Shown: positions 26,254 to 34,341 of the stretch, piece by piece
Position numbering within the stretch: position 1 is the first letter of the stretch
Layout of the letters: each line of letters opens with the position of its first letter
Source of the DNA: Paenibacillus curdlanolyticus YK9
Lineage (GTDB): Bacteria; Bacillota; Bacilli; Paenibacillales; Paenibacillaceae
Assembly: GCF_000179615.1 (NCBI RefSeq)
Contig: NZ_AEDD01000006.1
Location: 1 to 64,000 of the forward strand
Direction: 5' to 3'
DNA length: 64,000 bases
Program-made: the position numbers and the translations under genes
The notes under the pieces: generated by a model
Told to the model about the DNA's origin: nothing
Databases searched by the model: none
What the model saw: the letters and a program-made list of their open reading frames with translations, nothing else

Positions 26254-26961
26254 TCATTGTGCGAACGTCTTGCGTTTCTCTTTGCAGATCCCGTATTTCG
26301 AAATGCTGGACCGATTATGCGAGGACAGCTGAAGCAGATCGCTAATCATCGCAGGCAAGAACGCATCATACTTCACTTCCAAAATCGTGCGAGGGCCTTC
26401 GATCGTGCCCGCCGTTACAAGGTCCTCATCGAATATATCGAACGACTGCAGGCTTGCCTCCAGCTGCTTGTCGAACGTGATCCGAACATCGCTGGTCGGG
26501 TAAATATACGCTTCCCTCACGTAATCGACGATGACCGATGGCTTCATCGCGCCCGTCACGAGATCGTTATAGAAATCGTTCATGAGCGGATGGTCGCTTG
26601 CTTTCAAAAACGCATAATTGCCTTCTCGAAGCATGTCGAACTGCTCTCGCGTCAGGGCAGCCGATTCTTTGGCCACCATGTCGTTATACTTGCTTTTGCG
26701 CTCCAGCTTGATGGTAGCGTCGCTTTTGTTGTAGATGCGCACCCGGTATTTTTTTCGTGCAAAAATACCGTTCATCTTATCGTGAAGCGACGACTCATGC
26801 ATGTTGTCAAAATACAAGCTGCGGATATGGTAGCCCTCCGCGTCTATCGAATTGCGATCCAGCGACAGCAGCGTGCCGATCCGGTTCCGCAGTCCGATGT
26901 ATTCATGATGATGAATAAAAAATTTGAGCTCGTGCCGCAATCTCTTTCCTGCAAACTCCAT
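26254..26961 (-). CDS. Polyphosphate polymerase-like VTC domain protein
   Basis: A 235-aa protein consisting of a VTC catalytic-type tunnel domain. Charged strand motifs of the family are present in order: RHELKFFI at the start, RSLYFDN near 47, KKYRVRIYN near 70, IKLERKSKYND near 83, VIVDYVREAY near 138, TILEVKYDAFLP near 193 and SISKYG near 222. In yeast VTC4 equivalent Arg/Lys/Glu residues bind ATP and polymerise phosphate. Activity of bacterial homologues in CotH/DUF4956 clusters is not established. Located between the CotH lipoprotein and DUF4956 genes, 22 and 29 bases apart, so co-transcribed. Confidence 0.85.
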   Translation of the reverse strand: MEFAGKRLRHELKFFIHHHEYIGLRNRIGTLLSLDRNSIDAEGYHIRSLYFDNMHESSLHDKMNGIFARKKYRVRIYNKSDATIKLERKSKYNDMVAKESAALTREQFDMLREGNYAFLKASDHPLMNDFYNDLVTGAMKPSVIVDYVREAYIYPTSDVRITFDKQLEASLQSFDIFDEDLVTAGTIEGPRTILEVKYDAFLPAMISDLLQLSSHNRSSISKYGICKEKRKTFAQ

Positions 26962-26983
26962 CGCCGAACGCCTCCCTTAACCG

Positions 26984-28717
26984 TTAATCGATATAAAATT
27001 CTCGAACGCCGTAATAATTTACATTGTCGGTATCTTGATAGATATCAAAGGACGGCATGACGTTTCCTTTACTATCTTGCGCGACGACCTTCCAGAAGTA
27101 GCGTCCTTTGGCCAGATTATCGAGCGTAATGGTAGAGCTCTTCTCGTTCTTCCGCTCTATAATCGGATTCGTGAAGGACGGATTTTTGGCTACCATGAAT
27201 TGATAGGTGATATCGTCGCCTTGCAGATCGTAAGATGCATCCCAGTGGAAAATCGATTGGGTTCCCTGATGGGCAACTTCACCCATGAAGAACGGCATCG
27301 GCAGCTGCAGCTGCTTCTTGAACAGCTCTGCGTTTACTTCCGATAAGCCCGCGATGCGGTCCAGCTCCTGATCATACTGGCTTAACTTGCCGGGCAGATA
27401 CGTCAAGTCCGGCAATCTGGAAATAAACGGAAGAACCGTGCCGCGATAACTGCTCAGAAGCGCCTTCGTCTGCGCAGGCGTAATGATTTGGCGCAGCTCA
27501 TCGACCTTCTCTTCCAGCTGTTTCACATTATCCGGATTTTTGAAGAAGCGGCTCGCCAGCGTCGTCTCCCAGTAGTTAGAGATCCCTCTCATCCATGGCG
27601 CCCTCGCTTCGCCTGGCTTGCCTTTATGATCGAATTCATTAAAGCCCCACCCGCCGTCGTAGTCCCACGGGATGAAATAAAACTTTGTGCCGTTTTGAGG
27701 CGAATACAGCAAGAAGTTTTGCGTAATCGTATCGATGTTATCCATGAGAATATTAGAAGCCATCCACGTCAAATAATTGTCGCGGTCGAAATACCGATCG
27801 AACACTTCGTCAAAATCGAGCGACAAGTTATTCATCTCATCGAGCATCTGAAGCAGCTTCTCATGATCGTTGTTCCCCTCAACGCTAATAACCGTTTCGA
27901 ACAAGCTCTTGTTATAAGCGGGGTCATCGGCTTTCTTCAACTTGTCGGGATAACGGTAAAACTCGAAATTCTCCGCTTTATACAATTGACCGTTCGGGTC
28001 CAATCCATGAGAGCGAAGGAAACGCTTATTCGGCTGCTCCACCTGCTCGTACAACCCATAATCCGCGAACGCCGGTTTGCTTGCTCCGCTCGTCTCGTCT
28101 TTCACGTACAGATGAACGAACTGCATATGATAGCTGGTCATATTAGGAATCATTTTGAAATAATCGAAGCTTAAACGGTTTCTCACCCGCGTGAAGTCGA
28201 ACTCATGCTTCAGCAAGTTGATGGATGTCTGATTGCGCCACACGCCAGCATCGTCGAACAGCTTGATTTTGTAAGACTTCTGGTTCGAGTTCAATGATGA
28301 TTTACCGCGAAGGGACATCTCCGCATTGGCGTGGTCCTCACCGTATCCGAGCTTGCCGACGCCGCTAATGATGCCAGACTCATCGCCCTCTTGGACAAGG
28401 ACATTCACTTTCTTATCGTCCGTATTGTCCGCAGGATATTGAATGCTGTTAAGCTTGCTCCAGGTTAGTGGCTGCTCGCTCGTCAGGTTGTCATCCGTGA
28501 TCGTTACGTAGAAGGTCGTTACCTCATCAACCTTGTCATTGTCATAGATGTGCCGATTTTCCGCTATCTTGGTTGCACCGCTAGATAACGTCAAGTCACC
28601 CTTCGAAACGACCTCAGACGGCTTGCCGTCCTTCTGGTCGTCTCCTTCGCTTGCGCTGCAGCCTGCCAACAAGGAGCCCAGAATGGCGAACGTTATCCAA
28701 TATTTAGGTCTAATCAA
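26984..28717 (-). CDS. CotH kinase family lipoprotein
   Basis: A 577-aa predicted lipoprotein: an N-terminal hydrophobic stretch ending in the lipobox LLAGC (Cys near 20), then a CotH domain. Typical features are LLKHEFDFTRVRNRLSFD near 175, a cofactor-binding region near 215-260, the catalytic-loop-like WMASNILMDNID near 325 and PWDYDGGWGF near 350, the metal-binding Asp pair. CotH is an atypical protein kinase that phosphorylates spore-coat proteins, and extracellular relatives are found in surface assemblies. The C-terminus has an Ig/FN3-like domain (FHWDASYDLQGDDITYQFMV). The start is TTG 28717, eight bases after AAGGAGG. Confidence 0.85.
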   Translation of the reverse strand: MIRPKYWITFAILGSLLAGCSASEGDDQKDGKPSEVVSKGDLTLSSGATKIAENRHIYDNDKVDEVTTFYVTITDDNLTSEQPLTWSKLNSIQYPADNTDDKKVNVLVQEGDESGIISGVGKLGYGEDHANAEMSLRGKSSLNSNQKSYKIKLFDDAGVWRNQTSINLLKHEFDFTRVRNRLSFDYFKMIPNMTSYHMQFVHLYVKDETSGASKPAFADYGLYEQVEQPNKRFLRSHGLDPNGQLYKAENFEFYRYPDKLKKADDPAYNKSLFETVISVEGNNDHEKLLQMLDEMNNLSLDFDEVFDRYFDRDNYLTWMASNILMDNIDTITQNFLLYSPQNGTKFYFIPWDYDGGWGFNEFDHKGKPGEARAPWMRGISNYWETTLASRFFKNPDNVKQLEEKVDELRQIITPAQTKALLSSYRGTVLPFISRLPDLTYLPGKLSQYDQELDRIAGLSEVNAELFKKQLQLPMPFFMGEVAHQGTQSIFHWDASYDLQGDDITYQFMVAKNPSFTNPIIERKNEKSSTITLDNLAKGRYFWKVVAQDSKGNVMPSFDIYQDTDNVNYYGVREFYID

Positions 28718-28742
28718 CTCTATTGCCTCCTTGCCTTCCTTC

Positions 28743-30191
28743 TTAATCCAGTCGACTCATCTGCTTAGGCGCTGCATGCAGCAGCTTCGAGAACCGATTC
28801 GTTTTCTCCCGGTGAATGACTGGCTGTGCGCTGAAGGTGTAATAGTTAATATGATTCAGCACATGCATTAACCGGCCAAACGCGACAAGCAATGAGATAA
28901 ATGCGGCTGCGAAGAACGAGAAGCCTTGGCTGTCATACAAGACAGACAGCACGGCAAATCCGGTATTGCTAGCCAAAAACAGCACCGCCAGCCACAGTAC
29001 GCCCTTGCGGTCATCAAAGTAAAGCAAAACCAATGTGATGACCGTGTAGATGATATAAGCAAAAAATCCGATCACGAGAATGTTGTAAAGCTCGATCTGC
29101 GAAGCGCTGAATCCGACAAGCGGCAAAAACCGAATGCCAAGCGCGATCGAAATGATCGAGAAGAACAATTGCACGCCCATGAGGAGCGAGATTTGCTGCG
29201 TCAGCACTTGGAACATTTGCCCCCGTGCGCGGTTAATATCGCCAAGCGAGCCGCCATGCAGCACGAGATCGTAATAATGGCGGTATTTGGGATACAAATT
29301 CGTTTCGAGCGAGACAACGAACATAATGAGCGAAGGGATCGCAGACATAAATGCATAATAGACAGCTAAATCATACGAAGGCGACATGAGAAAAGCATCC
29401 GCTACAATAACGCCTGCGTCGCCCAGCCACTGGACAAATTGGTGGGAATACAACCCCAATGCCGTTAACGCGCCGATAAGAATCAGCGACGGGTATCGGG
29501 TCAAGTAAGCCAAGAACGTATAGTCGGATTGGCGAGCTGGCAGCCGGAAAAACCGTTCGATCTGAACGAGCAGCGCAGAGGCCGTGAGCATAAAGCCTGC
29601 ATCTACCGCCAACAGCACCGTTCCCGCATCCTTGTAATCCGAGTACTTCAGAAGCACCCATGACAAGCCGATCGACAGCAACGCGCCGCCCAGGAAAGAG
29701 AGCCCGATCCGACGGTAATTTTTCATCGCAGATAAGTACACGACCTCAAACCAGATGACGATCAGCGTCATAAACAAGAGCAGCAGCGATGCCTTGTAGC
29801 TCAAGCTAAGCGGCGACAAGCCCAGGAACAACAGGGCGGGCACTGCGCCGAGCAGCAGCCCGATCTTCAAGCTGCCATAGAACGAAGGGAGAATCGCTTC
29901 ATATTTGTTCTGATAAATAAAGTCGGAGACCGATCGGGTCAAATAAAGCGTCAGCACGTTGCTGATGATGTACGAGAAAATGAAAGCATAAACGATGGAC
30001 GCTTGAAACAGCTCCCGATCGTTGAAGGATACATCATATCTCAGCTGCAGCCATTGCACGGCTACAACAAGAAGCATGCACGTAAGCATCGGACCAATCG
30101 TGACGAGCGAGGAATAAGTGAATGCCTTGATCTTATTAACCAAGCCATCCTTGGCATACATCCGTTTTAGCTCAAAACCAATACCTGCCAT
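28743..30191 (-). CDS. pelG: Pel exopolysaccharide transporter PelG
   Basis: A 482-aa MOP-superfamily membrane protein with about twelve hydrophobic helices. The N-terminus MAGIGFELKRMY and the pattern AFTYSSLVTIGPML are characteristic of PelG, the inner-membrane exporter of the Pel polysaccharide. In Gram-negatives it works with PelD, PelE and PelF. It starts three bases after pelF ends with a strong GAGGAGG site, so they are co-expressed. The usual outer-membrane partners PelB and PelC are absent, as expected for a Gram-positive. Confidence 0.9.
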   Translation of the reverse strand: MAGIGFELKRMYAKDGLVNKIKAFTYSSLVTIGPMLTCMLLVVAVQWLQLRYDVSFNDRELFQASIVYAFIFSYIISNVLTLYLTRSVSDFIYQNKYEAILPSFYGSLKIGLLLGAVPALLFLGLSPLSLSYKASLLLLFMTLIVIWFEVVYLSAMKNYRRIGLSFLGGALLSIGLSWVLLKYSDYKDAGTVLLAVDAGFMLTASALLVQIERFFRLPARQSDYTFLAYLTRYPSLILIGALTALGLYSHQFVQWLGDAGVIVADAFLMSPSYDLAVYYAFMSAIPSLIMFVVSLETNLYPKYRHYYDLVLHGGSLGDINRARGQMFQVLTQQISLLMGVQLFFSIISIALGIRFLPLVGFSASQIELYNILVIGFFAYIIYTVITLVLLYFDDRKGVLWLAVLFLASNTGFAVLSVLYDSQGFSFFAAAFISLLVAFGRLMHVLNHINYYTFSAQPVIHREKTNRFSKLLHAAPKQMSRLD

Positions 30192-30194
30192 CTC

Positions 30195-31610
30195 TTAACT
30201 CCTCCTCTCAAGCTGGTTATACAATGCTTTATAGCTGTCAATAAACCGGTCGCGCGTATATAGCGCTTCGACTCGGCGGCGGCCGTTGCCGCCCATTTCA
30301 TTGCGCATCCGTTCGTTTTTGCATAACGTGACGATCGAACGGCTAATTTGCTCTGCGTTCATGACAGGCACGACGAATCCCGCTTGTCCATAAGGATCGT
30401 CCACCCCGAACAGCAGCTCCTTACAGCTGCCAACATCCGTCGTTACGAATGGCTTGCTTGCCGCCAGTCCCTCCAACACAGCCAGCGGCTGGCCTTCGCT
30501 TACGCTTGTCAATACGAGCAAGTCCATCGTGCCGACGTACTGTTTAATATCAACGTTACCCGTAAACTCCACGTCTTGAAGACCGAACGCGTCAATTAGC
30601 GCCAAGCACTCCTCGTAATACTCAGGGTCCTCTTCGTAAGGGCCCATGATGTGGAAGGTCGCGCTTGGCACCTCGCGTTTGACGAGCTGGAAGCTTTGGA
30701 TCATCGTCTTAATATCCTTAATCGGAACGACGCGAACGAGTGCGCCTACGCGAATCGGTGCCCCCTCCGCCTTGCCCGGCAGGTTGTCAAAGTCCGCAGC
30801 ATTCACGCCGTTAGGGACGATGCTGATTTTGTCTTCCGGACAGCCAAGCTCGATCTCGATTTCCTTATTCCGATTAAACAATGTCACGACTTCATCCGCA
30901 TACTGATAAGCGCATTTCGAAAGCGTGTAGAAGTATTGAATCCACAAGTCTTTGAACGTGCCCTTAACCCAATCCGACTTAATGATCTCTTCCTCGCGCT
31001 CCCGGGAATAAATGCCGTGCTCGGTAAGCACCATCGGCTTGTTGTAGATGTGCTTGCCCAAGGAAGCGATAACGCCCGCATAGCCCGTCGACACGGAATG
31101 ATAGAGATCCGCCTCCGGCAACGAATTCCGAACGGTCATGAACAACGGCATAATCATCGAACGAACCGTCCAAAACATTTCCGTGAACGGCACCTGACTA
31201 TATTTTTCTTCACAAAGCTCACTCAAAATATCGTAATAATCCCGGCTCATCAGGAAGGTTGCGGCATCGCTTAGCTTCTTGCTGAGGAGCGCTTGGAAGA
31301 TAGGCTGCCAATCCGCCTGCTCGTCTCCGCCGATAAGCGACTTAATCGCATGCGCTTCCTCGGACGTCAGCTTGGCGCGCGCTCCCCAGCGGCCTTCTTC
31401 CTTCAAATAGGAGTCCATGAAAAACTCGCGTACTTCCGTTACATTCGGAGGAAGCTCGTATTTGAATTTCCCCTTCTGCTCTTCTTCTGCTGCAATCGCA
31501 TAGATAACGAACGAGTGCTCGGGCATGCTCCGCAGCAGCGCGTGTATCCAGCTGGACACACCGCCGGTAACGTAAGGATAAGAACCTTCCGCCACGATAC
31601 AAATTTTCAT
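30195..31610 (-). CDS. pelF: Pel GT4 glycosyltransferase PelF
   Basis: A 471-aa cytoplasmic GT-B glycosyltransferase. The N-terminus MKICIVAEGSYPYVTGGVSSW is diagnostic for PelF, the Pel polymerase that uses UDP-linked GalNAc/GlcNAc. The donor-site motif EGQPLAVLEGLAASKP near 380 and the VVPIKDIKTMI strand near 290 match GT4 enzymes. It begins two bases beyond the stop of the deacetylase-like gene. Its placement between a deacetylase-like gene and pelG follows the known Pel gene order. Confidence 0.93.
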   Translation of the reverse strand: MKICIVAEGSYPYVTGGVSSWIHALLRSMPEHSFVIYAIAAEEEQKGKFKYELPPNVTEVREFFMDSYLKEEGRWGARAKLTSEEAHAIKSLIGGDEQADWQPIFQALLSKKLSDAATFLMSRDYYDILSELCEEKYSQVPFTEMFWTVRSMIMPLFMTVRNSLPEADLYHSVSTGYAGVIASLGKHIYNKPMVLTEHGIYSREREEEIIKSDWVKGTFKDLWIQYFYTLSKCAYQYADEVVTLFNRNKEIEIELGCPEDKISIVPNGVNAADFDNLPGKAEGAPIRVGALVRVVPIKDIKTMIQSFQLVKREVPSATFHIMGPYEEDPEYYEECLALIDAFGLQDVEFTGNVDIKQYVGTMDLLVLTSVSEGQPLAVLEGLAASKPFVTTDVGSCKELLFGVDDPYGQAGFVVPVMNAEQISRSIVTLCKNERMRNEMGGNGRRRVEALYTRDRFIDSYKALYNQLERRS

Positions 31611-31612
31611 CG

Positions 31613-33442
31613 TTATCCATCCAATCCGATCGTAAATTGTTTCGCCGTCGCTTTGACAAGATACATACCTGCGTTCAGACGCGTCACTTCGGCATGCTCC
31701 AGCTTCGTTACTTCCTTATCGCTGCGCAGCAGATAATAGAAATCGCCCTTGGTGTACCCGTTAATGTAGCCTGTAATCCCCTTTTCCGTCCGCTGGAAAT
31801 GAGGATCGCTGTCGGTATACCGCACCAGCTCATTGGTTGCTTCCGTCGCCGTCATCGGGCGCAGCCAGCCGAATTGATCATTCGTTTGCTGCAAATATTT
31901 GGTGTAATCGCTATAAAGCTGATCCCAGGTTTTATCTTTGTTCCGTTCTTTATCCGTTACGTCATCCGGGTGAACGAAATGCGAGAAGACGCCGAAGGTT
32001 CCTACGGCATTCATCGATGCCCACTTCTCAAACTCGTCGTATATAAAGCCAGACGTCACCCGAGGCAGCTCTGCTATCCCGTCCTTCGCGATTTCAAACT
32101 CTTGTACATAGGAAAGCTGATCCAAATCTTCGCTGTACATGGACGAAATGGTACGCAGCCCGGGCCAGCCAAGCTTAAGCGCCTCTCGGCCATCCGCACC
32201 CAAAACGTTAGATGGCGGGACATACGTGTGAAGCTCGTAATTAGGGAAAACATCTTTAACGAAAGCAGAGACGGCCTTCACGGACTCCGCCATATCTTGC
32301 AAGGACGGCCAAGCATTATAACCAAATTTGCTGCTAACCTTCGAATCGGTCACCAGCGACTCGTGATTGTAGCCGTGGATGCCGATCTCGCCCCCGCCTT
32401 TAAGCACATCACGACCATACATGATCAGGTCTTTCATGGAATCGTCCGACTGTTCGAACGGCGCTTGGACATCATCCTTGTAGGTCTCGATCACAACGCC
32501 AGTAAATTTATAATTAAACTTCGCGGCCGCGCGGATCATGTCAGGCCACCAAATCTCTTTAATAAATCTGTAATACGGGCGATTGTAATCCGCTACCATC
32601 TCACTATTGAACGGCGCTGGGAAATCATCGATATACATTAGCTTGGCGTTCAAGATCGGATAAATAAAGTCCTCATCCATCAAGCTAATGCTCGCTGCCG
32701 TAAATCCGCGGCTCGACTTCTCCTGAAGCATCGTCCCGTTCAGCATGACGAATTCCCCTTCGCCATACGGCTGCTGCCATAAAATCGGCACATGCTCGGT
32801 CGAGTCAGCCAGCAGCTTGGTCCCTTTGTCCAGCCTGACCTGCATCGCAGTATTCTCGATCAGGCCGCTATTAAACGAGGTGTCCTTACTGCTGCCGAAC
32901 ACTTCGCTGTTAATGTTAAGTCCTTTCACATTCGCTTGGAAGCCCGCTTCGCGAATGCCCAGCTTGCGATAAATGCGGTAAAACGTATTGTCAGGCTCCA
33001 GCACAGTTGCAAACATGACATGCCCGCCATCATGAACGAACGTCTCCAGCCAATCGTTGTTCGTCAGATGATCCAATGCCGACACTGTTATAATGACATG
33101 CTCCTGCTTGCTGCCCGGTCCGTTAAACTGCTTGTAATCGACCGTTCGAAACGGCTTTTTCATATACTTGAGCGTTTGCTCTACATTGTCCTTAATCCGT
33201 ACGCTATACGTATTCGACTCATCTGTAACGATGACATACGTCGGCTCATGCAAAGCTTCTATGTCGCTGGCTGCCAGCGCTTGCTGCTCGGATGTCTGAC
33301 TTGCATCCACAAGCGGAGCATTCTTGCCGCCTACGCGGAGCAGCGCCTGTGAACGCGTTAATTGCAGCACTAAGCCCAGCACAAGCATAAACAGCAAAAT
33401 GATATAAATTTGTTTGCCCAGTTTAAAATTTTCTTTCTTCAT
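31613..33442 (-). CDS. DUF2194 protein with NodB-like deacetylase domain (PelA-type)
   Basis: A 609-aa protein with one N-terminal membrane helix (about 12-32) and a large extracytoplasmic part. After an N-terminal glutamine-amidotransferase-like region (about 50-250), a polysaccharide-deacetylase-like domain shows YIDDFPAP near 272 (Asp motif), EIGIHGYNHE near 345 (the two metal His) and YVPPSN near 405. This fits the PelA deacetylase of Gram-positive pel clusters, which partially deacetylates the polymer and makes it cationic. The Gram-negative PelA hydrolase domain is not obvious in it. I use ATG 33442, overlapping the pelE-like stop by four bases, in place of TTG 33466. Confidence 0.82.
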   Translation of the reverse strand: MKKENFKLGKQIYIILLFMLVLGLVLQLTRSQALLRVGGKNAPLVDASQTSEQQALAASDIEALHEPTYVIVTDESNTYSVRIKDNVEQTLKYMKKPFRTVDYKQFNGPGSKQEHVIITVSALDHLTNNDWLETFVHDGGHVMFATVLEPDNTFYRIYRKLGIREAGFQANVKGLNINSEVFGSSKDTSFNSGLIENTAMQVRLDKGTKLLADSTEHVPILWQQPYGEGEFVMLNGTMLQEKSSRGFTAASISLMDEDFIYPILNAKLMYIDDFPAPFNSEMVADYNRPYYRFIKEIWWPDMIRAAAKFNYKFTGVVIETYKDDVQAPFEQSDDSMKDLIMYGRDVLKGGGEIGIHGYNHESLVTDSKVSSKFGYNAWPSLQDMAESVKAVSAFVKDVFPNYELHTYVPPSNVLGADGREALKLGWPGLRTISSMYSEDLDQLSYVQEFEIAKDGIAELPRVTSGFIYDEFEKWASMNAVGTFGVFSHFVHPDDVTDKERNKDKTWDQLYSDYTKYLQQTNDQFGWLRPMTATEATNELVRYTDSDPHFQRTEKGITGYINGYTKGDFYYLLRSDKEVTKLEHAEVTRLNAGMYLVKATAKQFTIGLDG

Positions 33443-34341
33443 CCTGCTACACCACTGCCCGTCCAATATTGTAGTACGCTCTGCGTATCATGAGATAGGC
33501 GAATCGGCAGCGCCTTGAGCTCCTCCAGCAAACCGAAGAAGCGTTCGCGCCTCTTCAGCTCGTAATAAACCCGCAAGGAGGATAAGTAAGCTTGCTCGCT
33601 GTTCGGATACACCTCACGGAATTTATCGCAATCCTCAATCGCCCGCTCATATTGGCCAAGCTCCATTTCACAGTCTATTTTGTTAGCGAACATCGTTTCA
33701 TCGTAAATGCCAGCGCTCATGATTTTATCCAATACTGTTGTATACGAGGACAAATATCCGCGCTTCGTGCGTATGTCCATAAACCCGCCAGCGATGAGCC
33801 GACCCAGCGCGCCCGCATACTTGGCTGCACTTTCCAGGTTGTCCGGCTGGCGATCATATTCCACGGCCGCCTGCTGCAGCTTGACCTGCAGCTTGCGCTT
33901 CATCTCCAACACGGCAGACACCGCATAGTGGGACGTTTCGGTATCCTCGTTATTGACCGCTTGCTCAAGAAGCGAGCCATACTCATCGATATCGCCCTTC
34001 AGCATATCGAGCAGCAGCCGGCGCCTCGTCATATGATCATTGACGACAAGCGCTTCCTCCATCGGCACGATGTTCGTTTCCTTCTGGACGTCGACCTGCT
34101 GATAGATGCGTTCCCGAATATCCTCTTCGAGCTCGGTCAGCGCTTTGAACCGTTCCAGATTCGTGTCTGGCTCAAACCTTCTGCGCAGCGTCTCCGTCAG
34201 CCAGGACAGCAGAATCCCGCCGAACGGAAGCAGCAGCGTAAGACAGATTCCGATCGCAAATTCGCCATTTCTCCGTATAAGACGATAGGCGCTGTATACG
34301 ACGGCAACGATGTAGTAAACGAGTAAAGCGTTATCCAGCAT
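33439..34341 (-). CDS. pelE: PelE-like membrane protein
   Basis: A 300-aa protein with two N-terminal membrane helices (about 5-20 and 28-50) and a long cytoplasmic helical region with TPR-like pairs (AGIYDETMFANKIDCEMELG; YERAIEDCDKFREVYPNSEQ). This matches the PelE architecture, which forms the inner-membrane synthase complex with PelD, PelF and PelG. Assignment rests on topology and gene order more than on sequence. Start ATG 34341 follows GGAGAAG and overlaps the end of the PelD fusion gene by 11 bases; ATG 34356 is an alternative. Confidence 0.75.
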   Translation of the reverse strand: MLDNALLVYYIVAVVYSAYRLIRRNGEFAIGICLTLLLPFGGILLSWLTETLRRRFEPDTNLERFKALTELEEDIRERIYQQVDVQKETNIVPMEEALVVNDHMTRRRLLLDMLKGDIDEYGSLLEQAVNNEDTETSHYAVSAVLEMKRKLQVKLQQAAVEYDRQPDNLESAAKYAGALGRLIAGGFMDIRTKRGYLSSYTTVLDKIMSAGIYDETMFANKIDCEMELGQYERAIEDCDKFREVYPNSEQAYLSSLRVYYELKRRERFFGLLEELKALPIRLSHDTQSVLQYWTGSGVAG

